Translations under genes and position numbers: made by a program
The notes under the pieces: generated by a model
Told to the model about the DNA's origin: nothing
Databases searched by the model: none
What the model saw: the letters and a program-made list of their open reading frames with translations, nothing else
Shown: piece by piece, positions 11,671-22,729 of the stretch
Layout: the number at the start of each line of letters is the position of its first letter
Position numbering within the stretch: the first letter of the stretch is position 1
NCBI RefSeq assembly: GCF_018873765.1
Contig: NC_057916.1
Location: 27,999,501 to 28,063,500, forward strand
Length of the DNA stretch: 64,000 bases
Reading direction: 5' to 3'
Source: Telopea speciosissima
Lineage: Eukaryota; Streptophyta; Magnoliopsida; Proteales; Proteaceae

Positions 11671-12239
11671 ATGAGACTCTGCTTATATATGCCTTAAAAT
11701 TTGACAAGTTGGATGGGCCTAATGGGTCTCCATAATCCATGTGATCGCATAAAGGCTTCTTTACAGTTTAAACAAAAAACTCAATCTTTAATGTGCTAAT
11801 GGACCTCCACAATCCATACGTATCCAATAAAAAAAAGCCTATCTCAAATCTCAATAACGACCTCGTTAGAGTTTAGACAATCCAACCGCAGATCCCATGA
11901 GAAGCATTAATTAGAAGCCTATTATTCCACCAAGATAGCGAGTTCCAAACTGCAAATCTAATGAGAAGCATCAATGTAATGAAATCCGAGAAGCGCCACC
12001 TTGTGTCAAAGCTTCTGCTTCAGGAGGCAAGAAACCAAATATGCCCTTCCCTTCATGGTGTGTCCACCCGAGTTTTGGAAAATTTCCTGCAAACCGGGCA
12101 GCACAGGCGACGAAATGAAATAATCCCCTTCCCTTATGGGTTCGCAAACACCCTTTTAATCGGAATGGAACTCCATTGGATGCCTATGATTTGTAAGAAA
12201 ATTTTGTCCACGTACCGTTGGCAGCAAAATATATATACC

Positions 12240-12687
12240 TAGGGGTGCAAGTTTGGCCCTATCGACCCGAACCCACCCAGGCCTGCCCTGAGCCCAAACA
12301 GGGCCTGGGCTGAGATACCCGGCCCAGCCTGACCATGTTTTAAGTTATACTATAAAATATATATTGATATACTATATATGTTATAAACTTTAAATGTCAC
12401 ACATATTTTATTTTATTATATATGAAGATTAAGTGATAATATATTTTATTATAGTATTATTTTACCCCTGACCTAGCCCAACTCAGTCCAGTCCAAACAT
12501 CTCTCCCTTCCCCCACTCCATGATCATGTTCAAGTAGGGTCAGCCCGGCCCAACCCTGAGGGTGGGTCAGGGTTGGATTTTCCAGGACCTGAGTCAAAGT
12601 TGGACCGGTCCTAGGCCTAGCTAAGGGGACTCAGGGTTGGGCTGGGGTTTTAAAAAGCTCAGCCCAACCCGACCTCTTGCAGCTCTA
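12240..12687. mobile_element. hAT-type MITE, 448 bp
   Basis: Flanked by a perfect 8-bp duplication TATATACC (12232-12239 and 12688-12695). The ends TAGGGGTGCAAG and CTTGCAGCTCTA are imperfect inverted repeats. The interior is CCCAACCC/GGGTTGGG-rich and non-coding. Confidence 0.88.
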
Positions 12688-12704
12688 TATATACCACGTG
12701 TGGT

Positions 12705-13267
12705 TAAGGGTATCAAATGGGGCGGTTCCTTACCTGTTCTAGTCTGAACCGTCCCAAAACTAGGATCTGGTCCCATTTAATAAGTGGACGGTCCGGTTCT
12801 GGTTCCTTAATGGTTCTAAGCAATCAAAGTTTCAAACAGTCAAATATGTAAAAATTCCTATGTGTACATATAAAATTTCCAAACATACAAATAATTGAAT
12901 AGATTAAGCATAAAATAATCAAACATCAATTCTTAAAGCATACAAACACTAAACCAAAAGCCCAACATTTACACTTCCAAATCACCAACCCCAAATCAAA
13001 TTCAAATTGTTATAACTATTAAGTATTAACTAACCCTAAATAAATAATTTAGACATGTGAAATGGGTCCTAGAGGTTCTGGTTCTAATCGGTTTCTTACT
13101 GGACTTTCAATTTTAGACCCATTGAGAAACCTGTCCCAGAACTATATCATCCCTTTAATAATCGATCCCAAAACCAACTCCCAGAATTATCCCATTTAGA
13201 AATGGGACGGGTCAGTTCCAGGTTTTAGCGAGACGGTTCCATTTCCAGATCCAAATTGACACCCTTA
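12705..13267. mobile_element. hAT-type MITE, 563 bp, adjacent to the previous one
   Basis: The ends TAAGGGTATCAA and TTGACACCCTTA are inverted repeats with one mismatch. The 8-bp flanks CGTGTGGT and TGTGTGGC share a 6-base core. The interior carries GGTTCC and GGGACGG words at both ends as extended imperfect terminal repeats. It has no coding capacity. Confidence 0.78.
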
Positions 13268-13514
13268 TGTGTGGCTGAGGTCTGTCTTACTCTTGTACAA
13301 TGGCTCCATTTCTGTTACTGTTATGTAGGTGGAGCCCTTAGTGGCCTTCACCCAAGGACTTAACTAAACATGGGCAGGAGTGCAGGACAACGCAAAAATT
13401 CCTCTACGAATGGGGCCATCAGGTTCTAAAGATAATAAGCACCGAAACTGGATCGAATTTCCCTCCATCGATGGTTAAAGAGATGAATTAAAATACATTT
13501 AGATGACCCGCACT

Positions 13515-13665
13515 GGGGGTTAGCTCAGCTGGTAAAGGACGCCTCATGAGGTCCTCAGATCGAGCTTTACGATCTCCTATTACACGAGTCTATGGGAGGT
13601 GGGTCCTTACCCCTGGCCTGAATCGTGCTACAATAAAATGAGCCGGATCCTCTCCAATGACATTT
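13515..13665 (+). mobile_element. tRNA-derived SINE-like sequence
   Basis: GGGGTTAGCTCAGCTGG at about 13515 is a good internal promoter A box. GATCGAGCTT about 35 bases later resembles a degenerate B box. The tRNA-like head does not fold into a full tRNA, and a roughly 90-bp unrelated tail follows. I could not define a target duplication or poly(A) end, so the right limit is approximate. Confidence 0.5.
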
Positions 13666-13940
13666 AACCGGGTGTGCAAAAGTGGTCTAGATGCCACAAA
13701 TGTATTAAATTTTTTGCTTCTTCTTCCCAATTGTAATTCTAGGATTCTTATATGATTAGAATTCAACCTTGAAGCATAAAACTACCTTAGAAGCAAAATG
13801 TCCACAAGACTAGTTAATGGTTGGATATATAGATATATGAATCTCCATAACACTTCCAAATTCAATGCATGAATGGGCAAGAAAGGAAGAAGAATAAGGA
13901 TTACACACGTATATATAGTATATATGTTTGTCTATGACGA

Positions 13941-15598
13941 CTAGTCCCAAATCATCACAACTGCTATAACTCCCACCCCAAGAAGGACACAAAGAAATTT
14001 GAAGAAAGGGGTGTCAAAGTAGCTGTGTTCTTGTGGTTTGAACCCTTTGGCGATAAGGTGGTGGATGGCAACATAGATGAAAACACCAGTGGCAATACCC
14101 ATAGTGATAGCATAGATCCAATCTGCCACTGCTCCTTGTGTAGTGGCATCAATGGCAATGCCAATTCCAACTCCGACAGGGCTTGAAATAGCAAAGGCGA
14201 AAGAATAAGCAGCAGTAGCTAGAAATGGCCTCTTTGGCAACATACGCAGCAATGCAATTCCCATGGCAATGGCTGCAAATATTTTGTGCAAGGATATTGT
14301 CCACAAGTTTCTCCATGCATCTGCATTGGTGCCTGCAACAAATATTAATGTTCCCAACAATTAGTCCCATGAGAACTTCCACAATTAGACCAGGTGCTAA
14401 CTACTGTTTATGTTCAATTTGAAAAATAATCTAGCATGAGTTTGGCTGCATCGATCTTGGAATTAAATCATATTGATAGCAGGAATCTTACGTAGGTTCA
14501 CCAAAGATGAGCTACATCCACGGCCAAGCAATAACTAGCTAGACCTTCTACTATTCTGAAGAAGAAATTATAAAACCTTCACACACCCCCTCCTTATGAG
14601 ATCAACCCTACATATAGTGTTTTGACGGGTTACAATATAGAGAAATCCTAATCCCCGAAAGTATAAAATTACCCCTACCTAGTATAGGGGCTTTTTATTC
14701 CCTTAAAACCCTCCCATAGCCCACTCACGGCAAGCAGGACCATCGTTATTGGGGAAGAATCAACAGTATGTTTGACTGACTCCCTAACAATGAGGGCACT
14801 GTTGGTGACATGTACGGCAGTTTGGCCTATTTACTATCCGTGATTACAAGAAATGTTTTATGCTCCTTCCATGAGCTCTTCATGTTGATATTAAATAAAA
14901 CTTTCTTCTTAAAAAAAATTAAAAGTCCTGAAGAGAATAGAAAAAGAAAGGAATTCAAAAGCTTTACCTGCAACTCCAACAGCTATGCCTTCAAACACAG
15001 AGTGAAAGCAAAGGGCAAGGATGAGCAACAAGGTATCCCCAAATGAAGATGTCTTGACGAAAACAGGGTTGACGTCCACGGCGGCCATCTCTTTTCCTGC
15101 AACTCTTCCATGTCCTTCCTCCACCTCTACGACCTCCACTTTATCCATTCTTGCAGTTCCGTTGACCACGAAGCTTATGACGCAGTCACCAAACATGGTG
15201 AGGAGATAACCAGCGGACGCCAGCATGAAGGCAAAAGGGTAGGTGTTGGTGGTGAGACCTCCGAAAGTCTGGCTGGAATCGCTCAAGAAATGCATAAGCG
15301 ACGTCCCAAGGAAAACACCGCCAGCAAACTGAGTGCCCATCAAAAGGAAGCTTTCATTCCATCGAAAGAAGTAAGGGGAGACTCCACCTGCAAAAGTGCT
15401 CACCAATAGGATTATGAGACACCATACTTTGGTTAGAATCAGAGCTCTGGAGTGCAGATCGACGCTTGTGCTGTTGCCATCACCATTGTTAGTGCCTCCT
15501 TGGGCCTTGATTAGGGAGAAATGCAGAGATAGGAGGTGAAGTAGGATTAGCGCAATCGTTGTTGACTTGAGAGATTTCATGGAGGAAGCCATGCCCAT
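13941..15598 (-). CDS. ZIP2: ZIP-family metal transporter, ZIP2-like (copy 1)
   Basis: Two exons: 14968-15598 and 13941-14332, joined by a GT-AG intron (donor GCAG|GTAAAG, acceptor TTGCAG|GC). The total is 1,023 bases, 340 residues. It has an N-terminal signal-peptide-like segment (residues 1-32), a first membrane span (53-74), the [10 protein letters not shown] loop, further spans, the metal-binding HSVFEG signature (199-204) and the [15 protein letters not shown] span (224-238). It ends in VVMIWD like Arabidopsis ZIP2. The family imports Zn2+ and other divalent metals into the cytosol. The variable loop between spans 3 and 4 (about 147-182) lacks the usual histidine cluster, as in the ZIP2 branch. 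M3 is an alternative start. Open and apparently functional. Confidence 0.93.
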
Positions 15599-15700
15599 TG
15601 CCCAGGTAGAGCTTTCCTCTTTTCTAGTTTGAAGTACGTAGAAATCCTAAAAATAAAATCTCAAAATCAGCTCGATGATTATTTGCTCAATCTAATGATA

Positions 15701-15708
15701 TATTTATA
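15701..15708 (-). promoter_or_regulatory. Candidate TATA box of ZIP copy 1
   Basis: The minus strand reads CCTATAAATA about 105 bases upstream of the ATG. This is a reasonable distance for a plant core promoter with a short leader. The transcript start itself is not known. Confidence 0.45.
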
Positions 15709-15711
15709 GGG

Positions 15712-16600
15712 AAAAAGAACTTGGTACTCGGTACAAGAGCATGGTCTATGCCAACGCTCCCATGTCTATCTCTCTTCTCCACATGAAAAGACATCTCTAT
15801 TCTTTTTTTTTAGGGAGGAGAGACTAGAAAGATAGACACATAGAGTGGTGACATAGGGCAAAGAACCATTTCCCTATATGTAAATAGGACAAGGGATCAC
15901 TGTCAAGCTACGTGGCCCTTACAGCAACTGCATGGCCCTTGCACCAGTGTGGGGTGAATGGAAGCACACACAAGGGCATCCACCAGGGGATATTTCATTT
16001 TATAGGGGCCAAGCGTTCCTTTCAAGGGGATTGTGTCTGGATTAATACTGCACGCGACTGGCATCATTCTTTTTCCCATATAAATATGTTGATGAAGAAT
16101 TGTACTACACACTCATAGTACTATTTGATTAGTACAGTTTTATTAATAACTAGTGGATACATGGTTATAAATATCGGTATCGACCATGCCTGATTTCAAT
16201 ACTTGCATGATCCTATTGGTAGAACAATTTTTACTAAAGGCAAATCTGTCTAAAAATAAATTTTTTTTATTAAAATTAAGCGTAAAACTGTCCAAAATGA
16301 CTAATATGTATCAGTGTCGATATGAACTAAGACTGATATGGATCCCAATACCGATATTTTTAACCATGAGTGGATTAGGAAGCCATTAAAGATTTACTTG
16401 TCATTTGTTTCTCATTTTGAAGTACAATCTTGACTTTGGGAGGATTGTACTACACAACATAACTTACTTTTTTTTTTTATTCATCAGACACAACATAGCT
16501 GAGATTTTGTTTTTAATGACGCACAAGAGAGCTTACTTGACGATAAGAGTTTTTTCTTATTTATTTATGGGAAAAAGATTCCCATGGCGCTAGAGTAGGG
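15712..16600 (-). promoter_or_regulatory. Upstream region of ZIP copy 1, duplicated at 22300-22720
   Basis: Blocks shared with copy 2 include GAAGAATTGTACTACACAC (16095 on), ATCTTGACTTTGGGA followed by GATTGTACTACACA (about 16428-16456), and the stretch to about 16600. The word ATTGTACTACACA occurs twice in each promoter. Copy 1 additionally carries the MITE at 16160-16368. No perfect zinc-deficiency element (RTGTCGACAY) was seen. Confidence 0.5.
16160..16368. mobile_element. MITE in the ZIP copy 1 upstream region, 209 bp
   Basis: The ends CATGGTTATAAATATCGGTA and TACCGATATTTTTAACCATG are inverted repeats. The flanks AGTGGATA and AGTGGATT match at 7 of 8 bases. It lies about 560 bases upstream of the ATG and is absent from the otherwise duplicated upstream region of copy 2, so it entered after the duplication. 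The 8-bp duplication suggests a hAT-type element. Confidence 0.75.
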
Positions 16601-18336
16601 ATTCTTTCTTATGCCTTCTCACATAATATGTCGGGGATTTACACTGGAACTCTCTCTCCTTAGACAAAATATAGGTTCTCTATTGAACAAACCTCTCATT
16701 GGTGTGGTCTCCTATTCTGGCATCGTGAGAAAAACTTGCCCTTTATTTATATTTGCATTGGAGATATTTAAACTTAGTTTTTTTTTTAACATATATATTA
16801 AGGTCTAGTGTTTGTGCACGATCATGTATGTAAACGACCAGCACTTCAGCCATTCCTCCAATAGAAGGGCATAACCAACCGTGCACGAAACCTTTTGCCT
16901 ATATTTAAGGGATATTTTTATTGAAAGAAGTGTATGAATGACACTTTTATAGGTGTATTTAGAACTTGACAACTTTTTTTATTGTCTCTTATTTTTATTT
17001 TCAAAATATTTTTAAGACAAGGGTATAAAGCAGTTTTTAAAAATAAATTGAAAATTACACATCATATTATCCAATGGTGTTATTGTCATGTAAATTTTTT
17101 TGATTATGCATGAGAGATGTTACTATTCTTTCATTGGAAAATATAAAATAAAAAATTATGCCAAATCAAAAGGGGCAAAAAAAAAATAAAAAAAAATTTA
17201 AGGTTATAAATGATTTGACATCGTAATGGGTAACAATAAGAAAATCCCATTATTAATATTTCCGCTACATGTTTGGAAATTATTACGAACCCTCCTTTTT
17301 AGTTCCTAGAGCATTTTCTTGTTCTTCTCGTTCTCCAACTTTTTCTTCTTCGATTTGAATTGAAGCTTCTCAGTCCTGTTGAATTACAGAGTTGAAACAA
17401 CTAGTAAGTAAATTTGATGCTCTAATTTTTGTCTTGAATTGATCATCTCCACCCTTTGTTTTTTATGAGCTCTGTTGAACCCCTAGTTTATTCAAATTAG
17501 TTTATCTCGGTCTGATCATCTGTGAAATACTGAATTTCATTTGGCTAGTGCAGTGCAAATGAATTCGTTTTCCATTTTTGTTTTCTTAAAGTTATCTTTA
17601 CAAACTTTATATTTTGCGATGGATTATGCGTGTGTGGTCGTCGATTACAAGACAGTTACCACCTGAAGTCGCCAATTTCTCTACCGGATAATGGCGTATG
17701 TAGTGATTTTTTTATCCGATTCATTCCCTGATACTCATAATTTCTCCTCCTTCTAACATATTTTTGGTTTGCAGGAGTCCAAACAGCTGGGCATTGCATT
17801 GAGTCAGGTAGAGATATTTGGGAATCATTGTAATCGCAGCAGCTTTGTTCTCTGTTCTTACATTGGGAATAATCGACTACTATTCCTTAAATTCTGGAGT
17901 TATATTAGCCAAGTGCCATCTGTTTGATCTTCACAGTATTAGCTTGTGGGCTGGTTCCGTATTTGAAATTGTTATAATTGCCTTGAATCATGATTCTAGA
18001 CTTTGGATCTGTTTGTCTTAAGAGATTCGATAGAGCTATTTTTCATTTCTTAGAGAGACTGTTGCCTTTGCAAAGACAGAGAGGTCCTTATGAGGTTGTT
18101 GTCTCTTTTTCTATTTTTTTTGGTTGAAAAGGTTGGTGTCTTAGTAGTTGATGTTGGTTGTTAGGAACAGAGTTATGTAGGATGCTGGCCGGCCGCTGTG
18201 GGATTCATGGGCATTTTAGTAAAGTGGCATCATCTATTAGCAACCTGTGTAAAATTACCCTTATTTTGTGGGGTGGGTAAAAATTTGAATCAGGCATAAG
18301 TGCATAACAGCGAGTTGATTGTTAGTAGCTGATATT
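16601..18336. other. Intergenic, with possible gene-fragment signals at 17290-17810
   Basis: A CT-rich leader-like stretch (17290-17400) ends in a donor-like GTAAGTAA. A pyrimidine-rich TTTGGTTTGCAG (about 17765-17776) precedes a short open piece that ends before GTAGAG. This looks like the 5' end of a transcribed gene, but no protein family is recognised and the frame does not continue. The rest is AT-rich sequence without features. Confidence 0.25.
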
Positions 18337-18468
18337 AAAATCCTCTGCTGTACCAACGGGGTGGCGGTGCATATCTGGCGGCACAGCAGAGGCCATGTGA
18401 GCCACCTGGCCTCTGCTGTGCCATCGGATGTGCACCGTCACCCCACTGGTACTACAGAGGATTTTTTG
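18337..18468. mobile_element. Foldback MITE with long inverted repeats (132 bp)
   Basis: AAAATCCTCTGCTGTACCAA on the left pairs with the reversed right end around TACTACAGAGGATTTT. The inverted match continues inward through GGCACAGCAGAGGCCA to a short central loop near 18395-18408, so almost the whole element is one hairpin. No clear target duplication. Confidence 0.65.
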
Positions 18469-18778
18469 CAAGACAGATTCACAACTTAAAGGTAATGGCC
18501 CCAAAATTTACTAAGGTTCATAAGAGTGAAAACTAGAGCTCGGTTTAAAAAGAGGACAGAAAAAAAAATCTAATCGAAATTATTTTTACGTGGTGCTGAT
18601 ACGCCAATTCCAATTAGTTGTAGAATTGTTCAAAACTGAAGGTCTCCAAGATTACTGCAGTTTAAGTGCTTGAATAGTAAGACACTAGGACATGGTTACT
18701 TGTTGATATACAAGCTTGTGTGTAGAAACACTTCAGCTGTACACCAAAATTAAATTATTTTTTTTCCTAATTTGTTGT

Positions 18779-18783
<5 letters not shown>

Positions 18784-18812
<29 letters not shown>
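18784..18812. repeat. (CT)n microsatellite
   Basis: About 14 uninterrupted CT units in non-coding sequence. Confidence 0.95.
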
Positions 18813-18815
<3 letters not shown>

Positions 18816-19269
18816 TGAACATCCATCTTTAAATTACTCTCTTGTATATGAAATCTTAGTCAAGTTGAAGAACACCGTACAATTTGGTGTGTATGTGGAA
18901 AGTCTCATTAGCCCACCATATTGACCCAATAATTAAGAGGTCTATTTGCTTGGTTTTGGCGATTCACTTGGAAATCTTGTGATTTGTGAATGATGAGCCA
19001 AGTTCAAATGCATCAATTGTGGAACCATTGGACAGTGATGGGTCGTGTTCACACCACTTGTAAATTGTAATAGATAATGGTTGGCCGATTCATTAATCAG
19101 ACAGCTTAATAAGTGGGTTAGACGAAATGGAGATGGACCTAGTTGGTTACTAGTTTGTAAAATGGACTTGATTACAATTCTTGAAAAATCACATCAATTT
19201 TACATCTAACCAAATAACTCTGTTAAATTACTAATTTCCATTTACTTCCCTTGCAACCATACAAGTATA

Positions 19270-19533
19270 TAGGGGTATAAATGAATAGTCAAAATTCGTT
19301 TCTGTATCCGTATCCGTTTAGCACTATCCAAATCGGTCCGAAAGCTAAATGGATGCGAATATGGATAGGCTATAGCTATCCGAAAGGCTATATTTACATG
19401 TAAATGGATAAAATATCCGATCCGTACCTGTGTACGTATCCGTTTAGCAATAACCGAATCCGTCCGAAAGCTAATCGGATGCAGATGCAGATATAGCATT
19501 ATCCGAGCCGAATCCGATCCATTTACATCCCTA
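19270..19533 (-). mobile_element. hAT-type MITE, 264 bp (family shared with 11049-11318)
   Basis: The ends TAGGGGTATAAATG and CATTTACATCCCTA-like repeats, and an interior that is the reverse complement of the 11049 copy, identify the same family in opposite orientation. The flanks CAAGTATA and CAAGTGTA match at 7 of 8 bases. Confidence 0.88.
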
Positions 19534-19599
19534 CAAGTGTACAACTCAAAAAGTGATTAAGAAAATGGGAAAAAAGAACGAGTTGAGCGAAATAAAAAA

Positions 19600-20023
19600 G
19601 AGAAAATTACATGATTAGCTACTTTTGGGTTTTCATTTACAAAACTGTCCACCCTATGTTTGAATTAACAAAAATAGATAAAAACAAATTAAGGTTTACA
19701 AAACTGGACAAAAATAGTGTCTCTCCCTCCCACACTTATTTTTCTAGACATTTTTACCCCTATCATTGCCTTCTTGCCCAGACATCCTCCGTTCCCTGCA
19801 ACCTTACCCTTGTCTCAGCCACCGCCATTCTCTACTACCCCAAGTAACAGAGGAAAAAAAGAGAGGCTTTTTTAGAGGGGAATTGCTGAGGAAGGAAGGA
19901 GAGTCACTGTTTTGTCTAGTTTTGTAAAACTAAACTTGTTTTTGTCTATTTTTGTTAACTCAAACATAGGGCGGACAATTTTGTAAATGAAAACCCAAAA
20001 ATAGCTAATCATGTAATTTTCCC
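19600..20023. mobile_element. Mutator-type (MULE) foldback MITE, 424 bp
   Basis: A perfect 9-bp duplication AATAAAAAA flanks it (19591-19599 and 20024-20032), the size typical of Mutator-like elements. Terminal inverted repeats of roughly 115 bp start GAGAAAATTACATGATTAGC. The non-palindromic centre (about 19725-19905) has no coding capacity. Confidence 0.88.
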
Positions 20024-20244
20024 AATAAAAAATCCCATTCAGGCAGATTCTCCTACACACAATTTTATTGGACACCGTGTTGGTGCAGGAGCTACACAAC
20101 CAGGCTGAGAACTCTTACCCAAAAACAAAATAAAAATAAAAATTAGGGATTCTCTTTCATTTCCAATTCCCATCCCTACACTTCCCTTGCAACCCTACCA
20201 AATGGAGCCTAAGTTTATCAAGAGTTGGTTGCTTACTTGCTTGG

Positions 20245-20428
20245 ATCCAGATCTTCTACGGCGTGGGCTGCACCAACGGCCAGCTGCGCAGACACAAGGT
20301 AGTACACAATGACCGCCTTACCTCTGCCCAAGCTCCTTGCCGAGGTGGAGGTAAGGCGGTCATTGCACACCGCTGTCTACGCAGCACTGCCCTTGGAGCA
20401 GTCCGCGCCGTACGTAGAGGATCTGGAT
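20245..20428. mobile_element. Foldback MITE, 184 bp, probably MULE-type
   Basis: The ends ATCCAGATCTTCTACG and its near complement CGTAGAGGATCTGGAT, plus an inner palindrome (GACCGCCTTACCTC against GAGGTAAGGCGGTC), make a long hairpin. The 9-base flanks CTTGCTTGG and TGTGCTTGG match at 7 of 9. Outside these lies an 18-bp perfect direct repeat CCTAAGTTTATCAAGAGT (20208-20225 and 20457-20474). Confidence 0.65.
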
Positions 20429-20639
20429 TGTGCTTGGATCCATCGTGCATCTTCAACCTAAGTTTATCAAGAGTGGGATCCATTCCATGGAGCACCTTCA
20501 ACATATTAAACAGTTCTGACGTTGTGAATTATTTGAGATTCATGTTCCCATGATACAAGAGTGGATTAACAAATAGGAGATTGGTTTCATAGTTGCCATG
20601 CCTAGAAGAATCCAAACTTAAATTGTTTGTAGGGGAAGA

Positions 20640-20903
20640 AGGGGGTCAACCTTGAAGCATAAAGCTACCCTTAAAAGAAAAATGTCCACAAGACTAGTTA
20701 ATGGCTGGATATTGATATATGATGAATCTCTGAAACACTTTCAAATTAAATGCATGGAATGGGCAGGAAAGGAAGAATAAGGATTACACAAAATTAATTA
20801 CGTTGTCTAGACATTGCTAATTCATGATAAACACTCCCAAAAACACAATATTAAGCAAAGGAAAAAAACAATGGAAGGAAGTTCATCTAATAGTTGACCA
20901 CTC
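20640..20903 (-). other. 3' flank of ZIP copy 2, duplicated from copy 1
   Basis: AACCTTGAAGCATAAA, ATGTCCACAAGACTAGTTAA and AGGATTACACA occur in the same order downstream of copy 1 (13767-13905). The duplication therefore includes the likely 3' UTR. No polyadenylation site is pinpointed. Confidence 0.6.
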
Positions 20904-22134
20904 TCACGTGTCCCAAATCATGACAACTGCTATAACTCCAACCCCAAGAAGAACAGCTAAAAATTTGAAGAAAGGGTTGTCAAAATAGTTGGGCTCCAGT
21001 GGTTTGAACCCTTTGGCGATAAGGTGGTTGATGGCAACATAGATGAAAACACCAGTGGCGATAGACATGGAGATAGCATAAATCCAATCTGCTACTGTTC
21101 CTTGTGTCGTGGCATCAATGGCGATTCCGATTCCAACTCCAACAGGGCTTGAAACAGCGAAGGCTAAAGAATAAGCAACAGTAGTTATAAATGGCCTCTT
21201 CGGCAGCATACGCAGCAATGCAATTCCCATGGCAATTGCTGCAAATATTTTGTGCAATGATATTGTCCACAAGTTTTTCCATGCATCTGCTTTGGTCCCT
21301 GCAAATAGTAATATTTTAATTTGTTCCAAATTAGTCTCATATGGGTAAGTACTTCCAAAGTTCAGAACTTAATATAGATTTGGTAATTGGTAATAGAATT
21401 TGTTCTTTAGATGCTATGTCAGATCAGAAGAACCCAATTTGAATCCTGAATAGAATAGTTATAATTTAGAACAATGAAAAAGAAGGGAATTCAAAAGCTT
21501 AATTACCTGCAACACCAACGGCTATGCCCTCAAAAACAGAGTGAAAGCAAAGGGCGAGGATGAGCAACAAGGTATCCCCAAATGAAGATGTCTTCACTAA
21601 AACAGGGTTGACGTCCACAGCGGAGGCAGCTCCTCCACGTCCTTCCTCCACCTCTGCGGATACTTCCCCTTTATCCCTTCTTGCAGCTCCTTTGACTATG
21701 AAATTTATGACGCAGTCGCCAAACATGGTGAGGAGATAACCGGCGGAAGCCAACATGAAGGCAAAAGGGTAGGATTTGGTGGTGAGATCTCCGAAAGTAT
21801 TGCTGGCATCGCTCAAGAAATGCATAAGCGACGTCCCTAAGAAAACACCGCCGGCGAATTGAGTGCCTATCAGAAGAAAGCTTTCATTCCATCGGAAGAA
21901 GTAAGGGGAGACTCCACCGGCAAAAGTGCTCACCAATAGGATTATGAGACACCATACTTTGGTTTGAATCAGAGCTTTGGAGTGAAGATCGACGCTTGGG
22001 CTATCGCCACCGCCACCATCGTTCGCGCCTCCATGGGCCCTGATTAGGGAGAAATGCAGAGATAAGAGGAGAAGTAGGAACAACGAAGTCGTTGTTGACT
22101 TGAGAGATATAATTGAGGAAGCCATCATGCCCAT
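20904..22134 (-). CDS. ZIP2: ZIP-family metal transporter, ZIP2-like (copy 2)
   Basis: Exons 21507-22134 and 20904-21298 join at the same codon as in copy 1 (donor GCAG|GTAATT, acceptor TTGCAG|GG) and again give 340 residues. It has an N-terminal signal-like segment (1-33), the conserved [10 protein letters not shown] loop, the metal-binding HSVFEG signature (198-203) and [16 protein letters not shown]. It ends VVMIWDT, one residue beyond copy 1. The cytosolic loop (about 149-180) differs most from copy 1 and is acidic, without a histidine cluster. Both copies are intact, in the same orientation and 5.3 kb apart, so this is a tandem duplication. M4 is an alternative start. Substrate (zinc or another divalent metal) is inferred from the family. 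Confidence 0.93.
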
Positions 22135-22302
22135 TCCCCAATTACCCAGGAAATTAGATGAGAGCTTTCTGTTCTCTAGTTTTTGTAATTTGAGGTTTTC
22201 TGTTCTGCAGTTTGTTTGTACTTCCTACGTAGGGTACTTAAATATAAAAATATCAAATCGGCACGATCCGATTATATGTGAACTCCTAAGGTTACTGTAA
22301 TG

Positions 22303-22312
22303 ATTTATATAT
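22303..22312 (-). promoter_or_regulatory. Candidate TATA box of ZIP copy 2
   Basis: A TTATATATAAAT stretch about 170 bases upstream of the ATG lies in sequence that aligns with the TATA region of copy 1. Other AT-rich alternatives exist nearer the gene (about 22240). Confidence 0.35.
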
Positions 22313-22729
22313 AAATATGTTAACGAAGAATTGTACTACACACACGCAGACTGTTCCATCTAAATCGGTTTCTTCTTTGCAATGAAAGGGTTTAAATGCA
22401 CCATTTGTTTCTGTAAAATTATTGTCTCCATTTATCTATCCCTTTATTTCTTCCATTACATCTAATAAGGGAGAGTAGACTCCACCCGGGCAGTGTGTTG
22501 GGGAAGAGATAGGATGATTATTTTTGCCCGTCTATAAGATGTAATGAAGGAAATGGAAGAACAGTTAAATTGAAACGATAGAGATCCTTTGGTTTTGTAC
22601 TACAATCTTGACTTTGGGAAGATTGTACTACACAAGTTCATACACACGCTTAGTTGACTAAGAATTTTTTCCCCATTATTTATTTATTATGGACACAAGT
22701 TTCCCGCGATCCAAGTAGGAAACCTCACC

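Noticed and set aside
13515..13590. Functional tRNA gene on the plus strand
   Set aside because: The A box is good but the anticodon and T arms do not fold and the acceptor has no partner, so SINE-like is the better call.
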